Counted from the first letter of the stretch, positions 38,080-50,026 are shown. The stretch is 51,104 nt of DNA from Phoronis australis (GCA_002633005.1 NMRA01000090.1:447986-499089); one strand, 5' to 3'. Numbers and translations are program-made. Notes: generated from the sequence alone by a model not told the origin.

Positions 38080-39760
38080 TGTCGTTTTTAGTAGTCTTTG
38101 TTATACAGGACGTTATTTGAGGGCACGTTTCCAAGTGCTGGGCAAAAACTACGTCACCTCAGTGCTTCTAGTATTCTGAAGTCTACCAAAGTCTGTGACA
38201 TTTTTTGCATTTTTGCAAGTCATTGTGGTGGCTCCTCAGTGCTACCTCTTCGTCTGCAGAAACTATACACATCAACAAGCCGCCGACTAAACTTCTCTAT
38301 TTCTCTGAACGCGAGCATTCTGAGAATAGAATATCTTTGTACTGTTCTAGCAGAAATTTTGTGATACCTGGTGTGTAAATGTTATGTTTTGTCAATGAGT
38401 TAACATGATCTTCGCAGGTCGCCGACATCACAATTGAATCGTGCATGTGGAAAATTTCTCGCTTACGCTGGTGACCGCTCTGATTCGACCCCAAGGCCCA
38501 GACAACTTTTAGGAAGCCTATTCAGATCTGAGCTAATGAAGCGGAAAGGTAATTGCTAGCATTACTGTCTCAACAATGGTTGTTGTTAGTACCCCCAATT
38601 TGGTTTTCTCTGACATTTGCAGAGTTTTAGCCTGCAACTCTGGAGAGTAGTTTTAACTTGGTACATTCTAAATATTACAGAATGACTAAAAAGGTTAACT
38701 TGTGTTTATCTTCACAAAGGGCCACTTCCCAAAGGAACTATAAGTTTCATATTGGTTTTCTTTATTTAATTTCCAATGCCTCTGCCCACTTGTTTTTTTT
38801 TCTACCGGGAACGGGTGCCAAAACAGTGGTAAATTTTGGTCGTCAGCTAAACTTATTAGTTAAGTTCATCGTTAGCCCATCCCTAAACTTACCACATTAC
38901 AGGTGCACTAAACATTTTACGTGTCATTAAAGTTTAATCTTTATTAGAACTCAAATCATAAAGTATATACAAAAGTGCAAATATGGTGATAACCAAACTG
39001 AAGATTTGGATCCTCTGGACAATTTCGGTGACACTGACTATATAAATATTCTCAAGCTTTTAGTCAGTAATAAAAAATGAAAAGTGGACACAACAACTGT
39101 TTCCTGGTCAAAAATCTGATTACACGAAATTGAAAGAATATTAAAAAATGAATCCATGTGATATTGTTAACTCTGATCAGCGTTTGTATATCCACCGAGT
39201 AATAAATACGCGCGGTAGTTTATCTTCAATCAATGGTTGTAACTTTTAGATTATTAGTTCATCAATTTTAAAAATCGAAACGGTACTTTGGTTGTTTTTT
39301 TCCAGGTGAGTACCGCCATGATGTTCGTTTATTACGAAACTTAGTAGTTAATGCATTTTAAAAAATCGCCATTATGTACAGTCAGAGATGTTTAATACAG
39401 TTTATGGTAGGATAATTACATTTAATTGGGTCTTGCTCGCATCGGGCAATTCGGTCATCACTATTGTACCTGATTCCGGCGCCACACTCTCTTTGATCCT
39501 GTACTGGTACAAGCCGCTCAGAACAGAAGGACGAGCGGTGAAAATTTTAATTCTCGCCTTTCTTTAGAAATGCGTGACTTGTAAGCGTATTATTGACGGT
39601 ATGTGTTTGGCATCCTTCTAGTTCTGATAGGGCCCTAAAAAGAGTTTATTCGGGCGACGATGTGAACTGTCTAGGAACAACGCAACAGTGTAAAACGAAC
39701 CATCAACATCTTTTGAGTATAAGGCCTACTACGAACGCAAACTTCTGCAGCCATGCTCTG
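38080..39760. other. Gene-poor intergenic sequence
   Basis: AT-rich DNA with several short open frames (38098-38364, 38658-38930 and 39593-39880 on the plus strand). None shows a domain, and no splice-linked set could be built. No repeat recognised. Confidence 0.4.
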
Positions 39761-39769
39761 TTACAAGTT

Positions 39770-39802
39770 CTGTTTCTGCACCAAGTCTTGGTGCAGAAAC
39801 AG
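39770..39802. repeat. Perfect hairpin, 15-bp arms and 3-nt loop
   Basis: CTGTTTCTGCACCAA, loop GTC, then the exact reverse complement TTGGTGCAGAAACAG. Flanking bases extend the pairing imperfectly. No associated gene or terminator context. Confidence 0.85.
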
Positions 39803-39933
39803 AAACTTTTGGTCCGTTTCATCACTCATGGAATTAGGCGAGACCACCCCAAAGCGCCTGCTTACATGCTCCTTTGTTGAAAAACCAGTCAGTTCTAACT
39901 TTAGTTGGCCTCTTTGCCATTGTTTGAGTATGA

Positions 39934-40397
39934 CCAGCACTCTCGTCCCCAAGCCTCAAGATGGCATTGAGGTAGTATTTGATGATTGGTTTTGGGAAAA
40001 TCAAATGTGACACATTTTTACGGAAATCGCCGGAATATTACGAGTAATATCAAAGATACTGTATAATGTTTTTGGTAACATGACTTCAAAATTTTCTGTA
40101 GTATAATATAAAAATGAAAACTAACGGTATATTGCAGCATGCAATTAAGGTCTAAATTAGGCCCCTATTGCAATATTTTGATTCGAAAACATATTAAAAT
40201 CTCTGATACTATAAAAAAAAGTACGCGAACAGCCTTTATTTTGAATAGCAGCAACAACGCCTGTGACAATAATTAAACTCTCTGACATTGTTTTAGTGAT
40301 GTCAAAGCAGCAGTCAATCATTGCACTGACGGCCATAACCAAGCCTCAAACGCCTAAACCAATCAGCGCCATCTTGAGGTTTAGGAACGAGGCTGGA
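39934..40397. mobile_element. MITE-like element with ~35-bp TIRs
   Basis: The left end CCAGCACTCTCGTCCCCAAG continues CCTCAAGATGGCATTGA. The right end in reverse complement reads CCAGCCTCGTTCCTAAACCT then CAAGATGGCGCTGA. The interior of about 390 bp is AT-rich with no coding capacity. Confidence 0.7.
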
Positions 40398-40424
40398 CCT
40401 CCACTAAACTAACTAATCGGTCAC

Positions 40425-40680
40425 TTTGGTTCTCTTCGGTGCACATACGCCCCATTAACTGCAAAACTGCGGTTACTTTTAGATAAATGTGCAATTGCTT
40501 CTATATAATCTTAGAGAAATTTAGGGCCGTCTTGCCCCATCCCCTCAATTTATTTTGCTTCCCTTCGGTGCGGGTGCACAATTAACCGCAAATCGGGTTA
40601 TTTTTGTTAAAACGTAATGCACGTCTATTTAATTATGGAATCTGGGAGAAATTCAGGGGGCCATGACCATTTTGGCACCC
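40425..40680. repeat. Two-copy tandem repeat, ~130 bp
   Basis: TTCGGTGCACATACGCCCCA with AACTGCAAAACTGCGGTTAC recurs as TTCGGTGCGGGTGCACAATT with AACCGCAAATCGGGTTAT. Both are followed by TGGAATCT or AATCTTAG, then GAGAAATT-AGGG. Diverged duplicates. Confidence 0.6.
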
Positions 40681-40689
40681 TCTAAATCC

Positions 40690-43435
40690 CCAACTGTGTA
40701 TAGCGTGAAACTGAAAACGTGCCCTATACATGTATGTACTTGATGAAGTAACTAGTAAATAAATATCATAAATTCGATGGACCGGGTTTCAATCGGATCA
40801 ATCGTATCTGGAATTCGATAGACTGAATTCATATAAAGATATCTGTTTTTCGACGGACTGAACGTCATGACTGTCCGAAGCAATCCATCAAGTGAAGTCT
40901 GCTTAATTGGAACACTGGATCGCAAGATCAAGTGAAAGGAAACTCGACGGTCAAACATGATGTCAAATGTAACGCTGGATTCAAGGGCGGCGCCAGGAAA
41001 AGGGAAAACGTGACCGCAGACTGATTAGATTGACTTTTTGTGAACTTTTAGGATTTGTTTGGGGGGAAATTTAAATATTTGATCAATATAGTCATTATTA
41101 CATTCAAATCAATATGTGTTGTCTCAACCGCCTACCGGTAACTGTGTCCTATTGTCACGCATAATGGTACCTCGAAGAAAAGTTGAATTTCAAGCAAAAA
41201 ACGATTCCAATACAATTTCAACTTATTTTAGCAGTGCAAGATCAATTGAATGAGCTTTTCACATTGAAAAAAATAGAAGATTCCTTATAGTTATGGCACG
41301 AACACCGAAATAATATGCAAAACTGCTTTGCTGCAGCAGCATGTCTACAAATGCTTCATACTTAGATTTTCACCGATGTGAAAGTAGCCTGTTAAAGATT
41401 CCTTTTAGTTCAACAAAAGTCGCCATGTCGGTGACGTAGGAAATGTGTCCAATCGTGAGTAGTTTCAGTTTAACCACGACTAAGCAGTGTCAGGATCGCT
41501 GATTTGGGAACGAGGCTCGTGTTTGCAGCCCGCCCTCTGAACAATGCACACGATTCGTTCCGTGGTAGGCAGTAGCGGTGTAGCTAAGGGGCGGGGTCGG
41601 AGGGGGGAAGGACATGTGGTACACAGCACCACACCCACTAGTGCATTGCCTTTCTCAAAAAACGAGAACGTCGACAGTTTGTCAGTTGACATTCTAGTAC
41701 CGAGCCTGCGAGAGATTAAGCGAAAAAACGACGTTGTTGACATTGTTTGTTATCTTTGCTGCGTTAGGTTCAGGCCGACGAGCTATACGACTGTAAAACA
41801 ATGAGATACCCGCTTCATCTGTCATTAAATTCTCATAAATATCACAACAGCTGTGACTGGTGTTATCTGATTTAGGTTGATGGCTGATAAAAAATCCAAG
41901 CTGAATGAGACGAATATTATCACATTGGTTTGAAAATTCCGTGCTAAAATTGCTGTCCGCCTCGTATAATGTAAAGTTCATGTTAGAGCTTTAGTCTAAA
42001 ATTACAGTAGATAGAGGGCGCTTATAGAGACAATTGGGAGCGAATACTGGCACAGCTAATAAATGAGACCTGGCAGGATGATCTGGTGGAATAAACTAAT
42101 GTATTCGCCATACCACATGATACCGTTCCCAACGAATCAATTACTTCATTGACTGTCAGTAGACAATGCAGTTGTTCTCTAAGTACTTAAAAGCATACCT
42201 TCAACGGAATCTTATTATTTTAGATGGGCTAACTTAGTAGTCCTAGCAAAGCCTTGAAAGAATAGGAAAACGCGAGTTTATTCACGCTAATGTATTCCTG
42301 TCGGAAAATAATAGCTGAAACCGCCTTTTCGCGTCATATTGCGTCACCGTGAGATCCCTGCACAAACAACAAAAGGCCGATAACAGTTGTATTGAATAGG
42401 GGTACGAATAGAACACCATTGCGTGCAGGTGTTATTGTCAGCTGTTTGAATTGACCTAACCCAAGCTCCGCCCCCTGCGTAATGTCGACAAACAAACAAT
42501 AAGTTTTACCCGGCAACGTCTTGTTTGTCGGGTAAAATGGCGGCTTGGAAACGAAGGTATGTCAAGAATGCTGCGTTTTGATTGGTCACTTAAGCAGTCA
42601 CTCAGGATCTTGGCGATAGGTCCATTATAAGGTGATTCTCGCTGTGACGTTGACAAAAGCAAACCAAAACCAATACGCCTAACAGTTCGTTACATTTGAC
42701 AATATATGACCCTAGTGGGCTCAGATCGAGCGATGCTCTTTTAAGAGTACAGTATGTTAAAATATACTGTACTATCCAAATTTACAGGTGTTATCGTTCT
42801 ATACAGACTTTAATCGGATGTATTTGCATGCTCCAAACTATGCTAATGTTTAGCAAGAACTAAACGACAATGCTTTTTGAACATCATCTACACTAAATAA
42901 AGTGGAGTTGTATTCATTGACAAGTTGTAAATGTGAAAACAAAAAATGATGCAAATTTGTGATTTATATGACATACCTTGGGGCTCACATAACCCGGCGT
43001 CATACAGCGTTATCCACCAAAACCGAGTCACGATACCTACTGGACACGGTTGAGTGGTTTACGGCGGTTCATTTTCGACACAAAACTCGTTCTTAAACAC
43101 ATTTGGCAACATATTCACGTCGTTGCTATGTGTAGTATTTCAGACTAATTTGAGCAAGCAATCACACAGATAATGAATTAGCGTGCAAGTTCGCTCACGG
43201 TTGTACAGACCACAACCAGGAACAAGACCCATACTGTTGAGTTGAATTTTTTTTCAGTGAAAGCAAAGCATGAACACCTTTCTCTTTTTTCAAAATTTTA
43301 GACCCCCGGGCATGGGCACCCGTCGGATTTTGATGCCTTTGAACACCCCGTCCCCCGTCACACGACCGCCGACGGTAGGTCATAGGCACTGAAACATAGT
43401 AATAAACGTAATGAAAGTTAGTTTAATCCCAATCC
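40690..43435. other. Gene-poor intergenic sequence
   Basis: No gene recognised in 2.7 kb. A G-rich block GTAGCTAAGGGGCGGGGTCG near 41580 resembles one end of a transposon, but no partner end was found. A 9-bp-arm hairpin (TTTTACCCG...CGGGTAAAA) lies near 42504-42537. Short open frames on both strands show no motif. Confidence 0.4.
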
Positions 43436-43441
43436 ACACTA

Positions 43442-43464
43442 ACAAACACACACACACACAAACA

Positions 43465-43499
<35 letters not shown>
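43442..43499. repeat. (CA)n microsatellite
   Basis: About 58 bp of CA repeats with two AA interruptions, immediately left of the mariner relic and ending in TA. Confidence 0.97.
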
Positions 43500-43500
<1 letters not shown>

Positions 43501-43501
<1 letters not shown>

Positions 43502-44490
43502 TATATGCACATGTATATTAAACTTCCCAAAATGAGCTATTTTTGACAAGTGATTTCTCAGCAACGAATAAACCGATTTTTTCAAATTTCTTAAAATAAA
43601 TCTTAGGGGATCACCAACAAATTTACAAAATACCAAAGAGATCTGTGTCGAATTGTGCAAATACTGTCAAATTAAACACATCAGATCAAAAAATAAAATA
43701 TCAAATTGAAGGTCGCTTATTTCAGTCTACGCTCAATGTGGCCGCCATCTAAACGCAGCCGTTTCTTCCAACCAGAAATGCTTTTCCGTATTTCTTTCAT
43801 CGCGATATCCTCCCATGACATAATTATCTTGTCTTTTAACTCCGGCTCAGTAAATTTGCCTATCATTCCCTGGTAAACTTGCTCCTTAAGTTCAGAGAGG
43901 TCCTATATGGCATAGTCCATTGGATTGCAGTCAGGACTGAGCGGAGGTCAGTCATCCTTTTCGATGAAGTTTTGTGTGGCCTCCTCCAGATTAGCCTGGG
44001 TTATCTTGCTCGTGTGTGAAGGATCCCCGCCTTGCTGAAATACGTAATTGTTTCCAGGATAAAATGGCCTGCAATCCGGGAGAAGATTTTCATCCAAAAT
44101 GCTGCACGCAGTATTGACTGTTTACTTTGGCTCTATTAGTGCCAATAACATGAATATTTGTTTTTCCTTCCCAAGATACTCCAACAGAAAGCATTACTTT
44201 TTTGGAAAATCTGGTAGTCTCGTGACAGAGTCGAGAAGGCTAAATTTCTCGTTTTTGTTTCCCATAAGCACGATCGCTTTGACGATGTTTAGCGATTTTT
44301 AGGGTTATGTCCTTTTCATCAGTGAAAATGATTCCTTTCACCCACATCGGTGACTGAATAACGGTCATGCAAGTAGCGGCATCGAGTTTTTTCCTTCCAA
44401 CATTTTGATCTCTCCGCTATACGTCGGCAAACCTCAGGATTTTGACGTTTTGCCTTTTAAACCTGAGACTCGTGTAGGACTCTCTCTCTT
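43501..44490 (-). mobile_element. Decayed mariner-type transposon
   Basis: A 990-bp stretch between two TA dinucleotides carries a dead mariner transposase on the minus strand. The left flank is (CA)n and the right flank (TG)n, so the original target was probably (CA)n-TA-(TG)n, and TA is the target site of this superfamily. No terminal inverted repeats are recognisable and the length is below the usual 1.3 kb, so ends are eroded or truncated. Confidence 0.65.
43715..44440 (-). pseudogene. Mariner transposase pseudogene
   Basis: Reading the minus strand across frames gives GIIFTDEKDI (first catalytic Asp), then FQQGGDPSHTSK (family FQQDGAPAHTS), then PPLSPDCNPMDYAI (family SPDLNPMDY). The end is ISGWKKRLRLDGGHIE, with the GGHIE of mariner C termini. 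Stops interrupt it (after EKDD, after DYAI and elsewhere) and frames shift. The Asp of QQD is replaced by Gly, with an Asp two residues later. It cannot make a working enzyme. The N-terminal DNA-binding part is largely missing. Confidence 0.85.
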
Positions 44491-44492
44491 TA

Positions 44493-44494
44493 TG

Positions 44495-44562
<68 letters not shown>
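44493..44562. repeat. (TG)n microsatellite
   Basis: About 70 bp of TG repeats with one TTTG interruption, starting right after the TA at the right end of the mariner relic. Open frames of alternating Cys-Val come from it and are not genes. Confidence 0.97.
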
Positions 44563-44563
<1 letters not shown>

Positions 44564-44570
44564 TAATAAA

Positions 44571-44715
44571 GGATGTTTTCTTTCCCCTTTCGCAAAAATC
44601 CATTCAACTCAGTCCAGTCTCACTACCGAAAACACCCTTCTTTGGATGTTTTCTTTCCCCTTTCGCAAAAATCCATTTAACTCAGTCCAGTCTCACTACC
44701 GAAAACACCCTTCTT
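44571..44715. repeat. Tandem duplication, 73-bp unit, two copies
   Basis: GGATGTTTTCTTTCCCCTTT to ACACCCTTCTT occurs at 44571-44643 and again at 44644-44715 with one visible substitution. It directly follows the TG tract and is probably recent. Confidence 0.95.
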
Positions 44716-45785
44716 AAAAAAGACACCACTGATGGCAGCTTGACTTTCATTCATTGTAGCCGTTGAAGGTTTGATTTAGAATACCGGCCGCCATAAAACT
44801 GGTCTGAACTTCTCAGTTTTTTACTTGGATGAGAAGTGATTTTTGTCTTTTACGGAGATGAATGACGCTAGAAAAATGTCAAAGTTCGTTTGACTTGGAA
44901 ACATCATATTACAGAAATGACTGCTGATCGGATTACTATAATCGCAGAATCTAGTTTTATGTAAAACGCTGTTAGAAATTGTGTATAAATTGTTACACTT
45001 ATGCATGAGAGGCTATTAAACACAGCGTTTGAAAATGCATAAAACGAAAACGAATTGAAAATTTAGGAAACTGTAACAAAGTTTTTAAAACTTCACCTTA
45101 AACACTTATATCAGGTGCTGTTGATTCTGTTGTTTTGGTATAAACGGACCTTTCTTTTTTGCTAAGTTTTAATAAAAGACGTGGGCATGTAACTTTAAAA
45201 GGTTCCTGAAGTACATGTACAATCACATGCATTTTTAGTGTAATTTAATTGATGAATAAAGTCTATATCAGAAATCACATGTTTGTTACTCTTTTACATT
45301 TTTGTAAAAAAAGTTTTTCCAATGTTAATTCCTATTGGCTAACGCGCATCTGACGTCACTGAGGCCGTACGTACCGTGGGTGAAAGCAATAAGGTAATTT
45401 AAGCTTATAATGTACATACCTCGTTGGGTGAATGCCACTCGGCTACAGAACTGTGCTTAATGTGTATAATTCGTCTGCGATCTCGGCTCTCAAAGTTGAT
45501 AATTGTTTTAAGGCTACCAAATGAATGATGATAAAACCACGTTGTTTACATGAAGCCGGAAGTACAGTACTTATTTGCTGCGGGATTGCCGTCAATACAA
45601 AATGGCGACTGCCATTGGCTAATAAAATCAAAAATACAAAAACTAAAATACATTAATAATGATATATAACAATAATACAAGTTTGCTGCCGTGTAGTGCT
45701 GACTATTATTGGAACGATGCCCGGTTCTCGGCACAGGTCAGGAAAGGGCCCCGACTTCATAGCCAAAGTGCCAAGTGGTGCAAGC
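44716..45785. other. Gene-poor intergenic sequence
   Basis: AT-rich DNA without recognised gene. The block GACGTCACTGAGGCCGTAC near 45352 resembles GACATCACCGAGGCTGTAC near 32114, so part of this region may belong to the dispersed repeat family. Confidence 0.35.
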
Positions 45786-45789
45786 TGTC

Positions 45790-46845
45790 ATATACAACGG
45801 CCGTTGCACCGACGTGGGTAAAAACTAATCAAATAAAGTCTGACACAAAATTAGTGTCATTTAAAATTACACTCTTCCTTGAGTAGACTTAATTATTGAC
45901 TGGTGTTGAAAAAATTGGCGTTCTGCCGTTCACTCTGCTGCTAAAATTTGGGTGCGGCGCACTTTAAGGTCGGCCTTCTGCACCGTCACCTGTTGACTTA
46001 TTGGCCAGTTTTGTTCCCCGAGTTGTTTTTCTTCCAACGATCGAACTGTTCTTCGAAGTTGTGTACATGTCACAACAAATTTCTAGAGCTGATTTCATTT
46101 CCTTACACGTTTTCAGTATTTTAATACCAGAAAACCGAATTTCATTAAAAAATTTTGCTCCTGCGAAGCTGTCATCATTTCCCGACAGATGTCGCATAAT
46201 TTTAGGAAATAACGTGTGTTAAGCATACTGTTTACTTCGTTACAAAAAGCTGAGAATTAGGAAATAAAATAATGTTTACTAGATGATTTTTCACTTAAAT
46301 GTCTCCAGCAGGCAAGGTGAGTCTCGGTTGACACCCAGATATTTGCACGCTCCCCTGCCGGTTTAGAGCTCTACATGTTGATATACGTTTGTCCAAAACT
46401 GGTGACGAGCAGAACTATCCCGGCTATGTCATGTGAAATTTCGGAGTCTAACGGAGCTCAACACACAGTGCTACTGGTACCAAGTTGTATTTTGAAGATA
46501 GTCTTCATACAGCTAGCTGGCTGGCTAGACCCTGGGATGAATCAAAGTCACGGGAAAGAAAAACGAAAAAGGTTGTGAGTATGCACATGATGATCTCTCG
46601 ACTGGACTACGTACTCGCACGGCTAATGACCTAGTTCTCTTTGTGCTGTACAGCCTCAGTCACGTCACGAAAAACAGAGCTTGCAGCGGGGCTTTACGGA
46701 ACTAATAAATTTTTACTTTTAAAAGTAAAAAAGAAAAATACTGTGCACTATTTAGGAATACGTGGATGCCAGTAACCAACCTCTATACTTTTAAAATTCA
46801 TATTAAAATGCTGAAACATGTAGTTCAGGCCTCTTTTGATTAACG
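45790..46845 (+). repeat. Dispersed repeat, copy 2 (longest)
   Basis: The first ~740 bp match 1130-1870 in the same orientation. The last ~470 bp match 31945-32420 in the opposite orientation. The three copies overlap in the CAGCTAGCTGGCTGG region, so a family consensus of at least 1.05 kb can be inferred. No protein is encoded by the shared sequence. Confidence 0.75.
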
Positions 46846-46849
46846 TCAT

Positions 46850-48425
46850 AATGTTAAATAGATCAAATTTTACACACCCTCTACTTCCAGAAATTTTTCT
46901 CAACGTTTTACTAAATTAAAATCTTTGTCTGGCTAAATACGCTGACTTGCTGTTAACAGCTGCACGATTCGCCAAGACGTGCTCGGCAAATAAAATGTCA
47001 CGCCGCGACAAGATAACTTGAAAATGGCCGTCTATGTGTCTCACATATTGGTTTGAATACTAAGAGCTTGCGGCGAAAGTTAAGATACCCAGCTTACCAA
47101 ACCGCAGTTTTTTGAGGTGACAGGTACTGAGGATTGTTTGAGTTCTCAACTTACAGTCAGCTATGTTAACTAAATGAAACCTTTTAGACATCAGCCGTCT
47201 CGTGGCTATTCATTGTTGCTAACAGCTCTGTATACAACTTTAACAAAGTGGGATATTTACTTTGACATTGTCAACCAAACAACCCTTCTTTTCTTTACTT
47301 TCTCACTCCAACCAATCAGCAACCTGTGGCAAAGTGAAGGCATTGTGAAGTTTATTTCCTTGTCCACTGCTTTTGTACCGCAATTTTAGTGGCAAATTTT
47401 TCGACTCTTCATCCCTTGTGACTTTGGAGCCTAGAGTGGAATTTAAACCGCCATGTCCACGCGTTGTCATTAAACATTCTTCGTTACTTGCTCATTGCTT
47501 TGTAGACGTCTGCTCAGGCCACTTTGGTCTGAGACGCCGGTCAAGAACCGCTGCAGCCGCCAACGGCATATCTTAGAAAGCAGAGTCACGTAGTCACTCC
47601 AATCAGGTAAAGTTCCTATAATTTAATTTATCATTGGCGTTACATTTATTTAAAATGTAAAGATATCTGTGACCGATTTTCTACACTTTGGTAATCTTTG
47701 AATGCTTCTGCAGTACGAGCTGGGCGGTGCACATCCACAACAATACTCTTAATTATACAATGCATGGGTAACCGTGATATTTGCTATTGCACCGGTGCTT
47801 AGGTGTCAAGGTGACTCTATTCAAGGTCAAGCCATTCTATACTTTCTAGGAGTTCACAATTTACGGCGATCAGTGGAGAAATGGACTGGATATCTAATAA
47901 AGTTGGTTGGAAATTATATATACTGGGGCTCTGACAGAGACTCACTTGCATGCCTGAAAGTAGTTTCACGATCCAAATATTTTATGGGATGTCAGGCGTA
48001 GAATGAACAAGTGGTTGAAATCGCCTTTCAAATTTTCACTGAGATCGATCAGATTGAAACCGTTTATAAACGACCAACTTATGATATGGAGAATGCCCAA
48101 TGAAAGTCGAAGAGAATGGATGTTTCTTAGTGTGAATTGAGGGCTGAAATTTTGAGAAAACCCAAGCTAAGATCTCAAAAATTACTAAAACAAACTATCA
48201 AGTAGACTAATAAAAATAAAAGTTCTTGAGATAAAAGTTAGCTGATTCCTGAAAGTTGAAATTGGTTGTGTTTACATTCCTATTCAGTTGATACCCCTTA
48301 AAATGTAAAAATTTCGTTAAATGTAAAATAGCGAAGAAGATAATTTTGAAACTAAATGAGATGATCCAGATCGTCTGCAAGATACTATTGTTTGACGAAA
48401 TGTAGAGTATATATATATTGTCAAT
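46850..48425. other. Gene-poor intergenic sequence
   Basis: No gene recognised. Open frames at 47174-47389, 47373-47576 and 47774-48001 lack motifs and cannot be joined convincingly. Confidence 0.4.
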
Positions 48426-48430
48426 AATAT

Positions 48431-48491
48431 CCTGGCGAGTTATCTTGCGACCATGAACGTTTTGAAAATGGTCGCAAGATAACTCGTCAGG
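48431..48491. repeat. Inverted repeat, 24-bp arms, 13-nt loop
   Basis: CCTGGCGAGTTATCTTGCGA continuing CCAT pairs with ATGGTCGCAAGATAACTCGT continuing CAGG, with one mismatch. It lies about 180 bp left of the Penelope-like fragment and could be part of that element's terminal structure; this is not proven. Confidence 0.85.
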
Positions 48492-48672
48492 ACAATACAG
48501 TTATTCGCTACACTGAGGATGTTGTACAGAGGTTACGAACATTAGAATCGCTTCTAATAATGTTTGAAAAACCTAAAGCAAATGAGCAGCTAATTGGAAC
48601 TCGAAGGACTCTATCATTATTAAGGTAATCTGTGCAATATGATGCACAGCAAAGCGCGTGTGTATATGTGCG

Positions 48673-48673
48673 N
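48673..48673. other. Assembly gap (single N) at the edge of the retroelement pair
   Basis: The N lies where the minus-strand Penelope-like copy ends. The neighbouring inverted arrangement should therefore be treated with caution. Confidence 0.8.
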
Positions 48674-48682
48674 TTACAAAAC

Positions 48683-49400
48683 TTAGCGTCGTTGCGTCCG
48701 CATCTCACGGACTTCAGCTTGGCTTGTGACGTTATCGTTATTCTGTCCAATTGTTGGTGTTTTGGCCAAACGGCGTGGCATTGACGTCACTACACCATCC
48801 CATACGTGTGACAAGTCGAATCTTAAACCGCCTCTTTTATTTAAAGACGGACTCTCAATGCGCTCATGGAGAGCTTCTTTTACACCCCTTTTGAACCAGT
48901 CTTCCTCACAGTCTAGGATAGTGACATCATGAGTATTGAAATCATGCCCACTGTCGCACATGTGGCTAAAAATAGCCGAATCATAAGTGGTCCAGTAACT
49001 AAGACGACGATGTTGTGACATACGCATTTTAATGGACTGTTTCGTTTCACCATTGTAACTGCCTGAGCACTGAGGATCCTTACACCGGACACCATAGACA
49101 ACACATGATTTACAGTATTAACCTTGGGGGTCTTGTCCTTAACATTAACCAGTTGGCTGCAGAGAGAATTTAAGGGTTTGTGGATGATAAAAATGTCAAA
49201 CTGTTTAAATGTCCTCTTGAGGCGGTCAGAAAGACCCTGGACGTAGGAAGTCACCACACGAGTAGGAGAACTCACAGTAGTGGTTGTCTGAGTGTTTACT
49301 TTTCTCCTCTCTGATCTTTCTCCTTCGGTGAACGCCCAACGTGGATAACCGTATTTGGCAAGAGCATCTTTAGTTAACTGAATGCGGTTATCCACGTTGG
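48683..49400 (-). pseudogene. Penelope-like retroelement 3' end with GIY-YIG domain, copy A
   Basis: The minus strand encodes RIQLTKDALAKYGYP, SYVQGLSDRLKRTFKQFDI and KPLNSLCSQLVNVKDKTPK, the C-terminal part of the reverse-transcriptase region. After a frameshift come VYGVRCKDPQCSGSYNGETK, IKMRMSQHRR and DWFKRGVKEALHERIESPSL. The CxxxxC linker followed by Y(I/N)GET and the R-x-x-x-HRR pattern are typical of the GIY-YIG endonuclease of Penelope-like elements. The frameshift near 49110 inactivates it. No 5' part is attached. Confidence 0.75.
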
Positions 49401-50026
49401 TCGTTCACTAACGCAGAAAGATCAGAGAGGAGAAAGTAAACACCCAGACAACTATTACTGTGAGTTCTCCTACTTGTGTGGGGATTCCCTACGTCCAGTA
49501 TCTTTCTGACCGCCTCAAGAGGACATTTAAACAGTTTGACAAACCCTTTAATTCTCTCCGCAGCCAACTAGTTAATGGCAAGGACAAGACCCCCAAGGTT
49601 AATAAATCATTTATCGCCTATGGTGTCCGGTGTAAGGATCCCCAGTGCTCAGACAGTCACATTGGTGAAACGAAATAGTCCATTAAAATGCGTATGTCAC
49701 AACATCGTCGTGCTAGTTACTGGGACACTTATGATTCGGCTATTTTTAGCCACGAGTGCGCCACTGGGCATGATTTCAATACTCATGATGTCCCTATCCT
49801 AGACTTTGAGGAAGACTGGTTCAAAAGGGGTGTAAAAGAAGCTCTCCATGAGCGCATTGAGAGTCCGTCATTAAATAAAAGAGGCAGTTTAAGATTAAAT
49901 TTGTCCCCACACGTATGGGATGGTGTACTGACGTCAATGCCACACCGTTTGTCCAAAACGTCACCAATTGGCCATAACATCACAAGCCAAGCTGAAGTCC
50001 CTGAGTTGGGGACGCAACGTTGCTAA
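49378..50026 (+). pseudogene. Penelope-like retroelement 3' end, copy B (inverted)
   Basis: The same protein region as copy A on the opposite strand, starting from the same point so that the two are head to head. It reads PYVQYLSDRLKRTFKQFD, AYGVRCKDPQCSDSHIGETK, then a TAG stop where copy A has CAG, and continues IKMRMSQHRRASYWDTYD and VKEALHERIESPSLNKRG. It also lacks the few codons (IFIIH) present in copy A. Dead copy. The GIY-YIG core (HIGET) is better preserved than in copy A. Confidence 0.75.

Noticed and set aside
43439-44770. Cys-Val-rich open frames such as MCVCVCVC
   Set aside because: They are translations of the CA/TG microsatellites.
48508-48750. Minus-strand open frame spanning the N at 48673
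   Set aside because: It crosses a contig join and has no similarity; the real signal there is the Penelope-like frame that starts further right.
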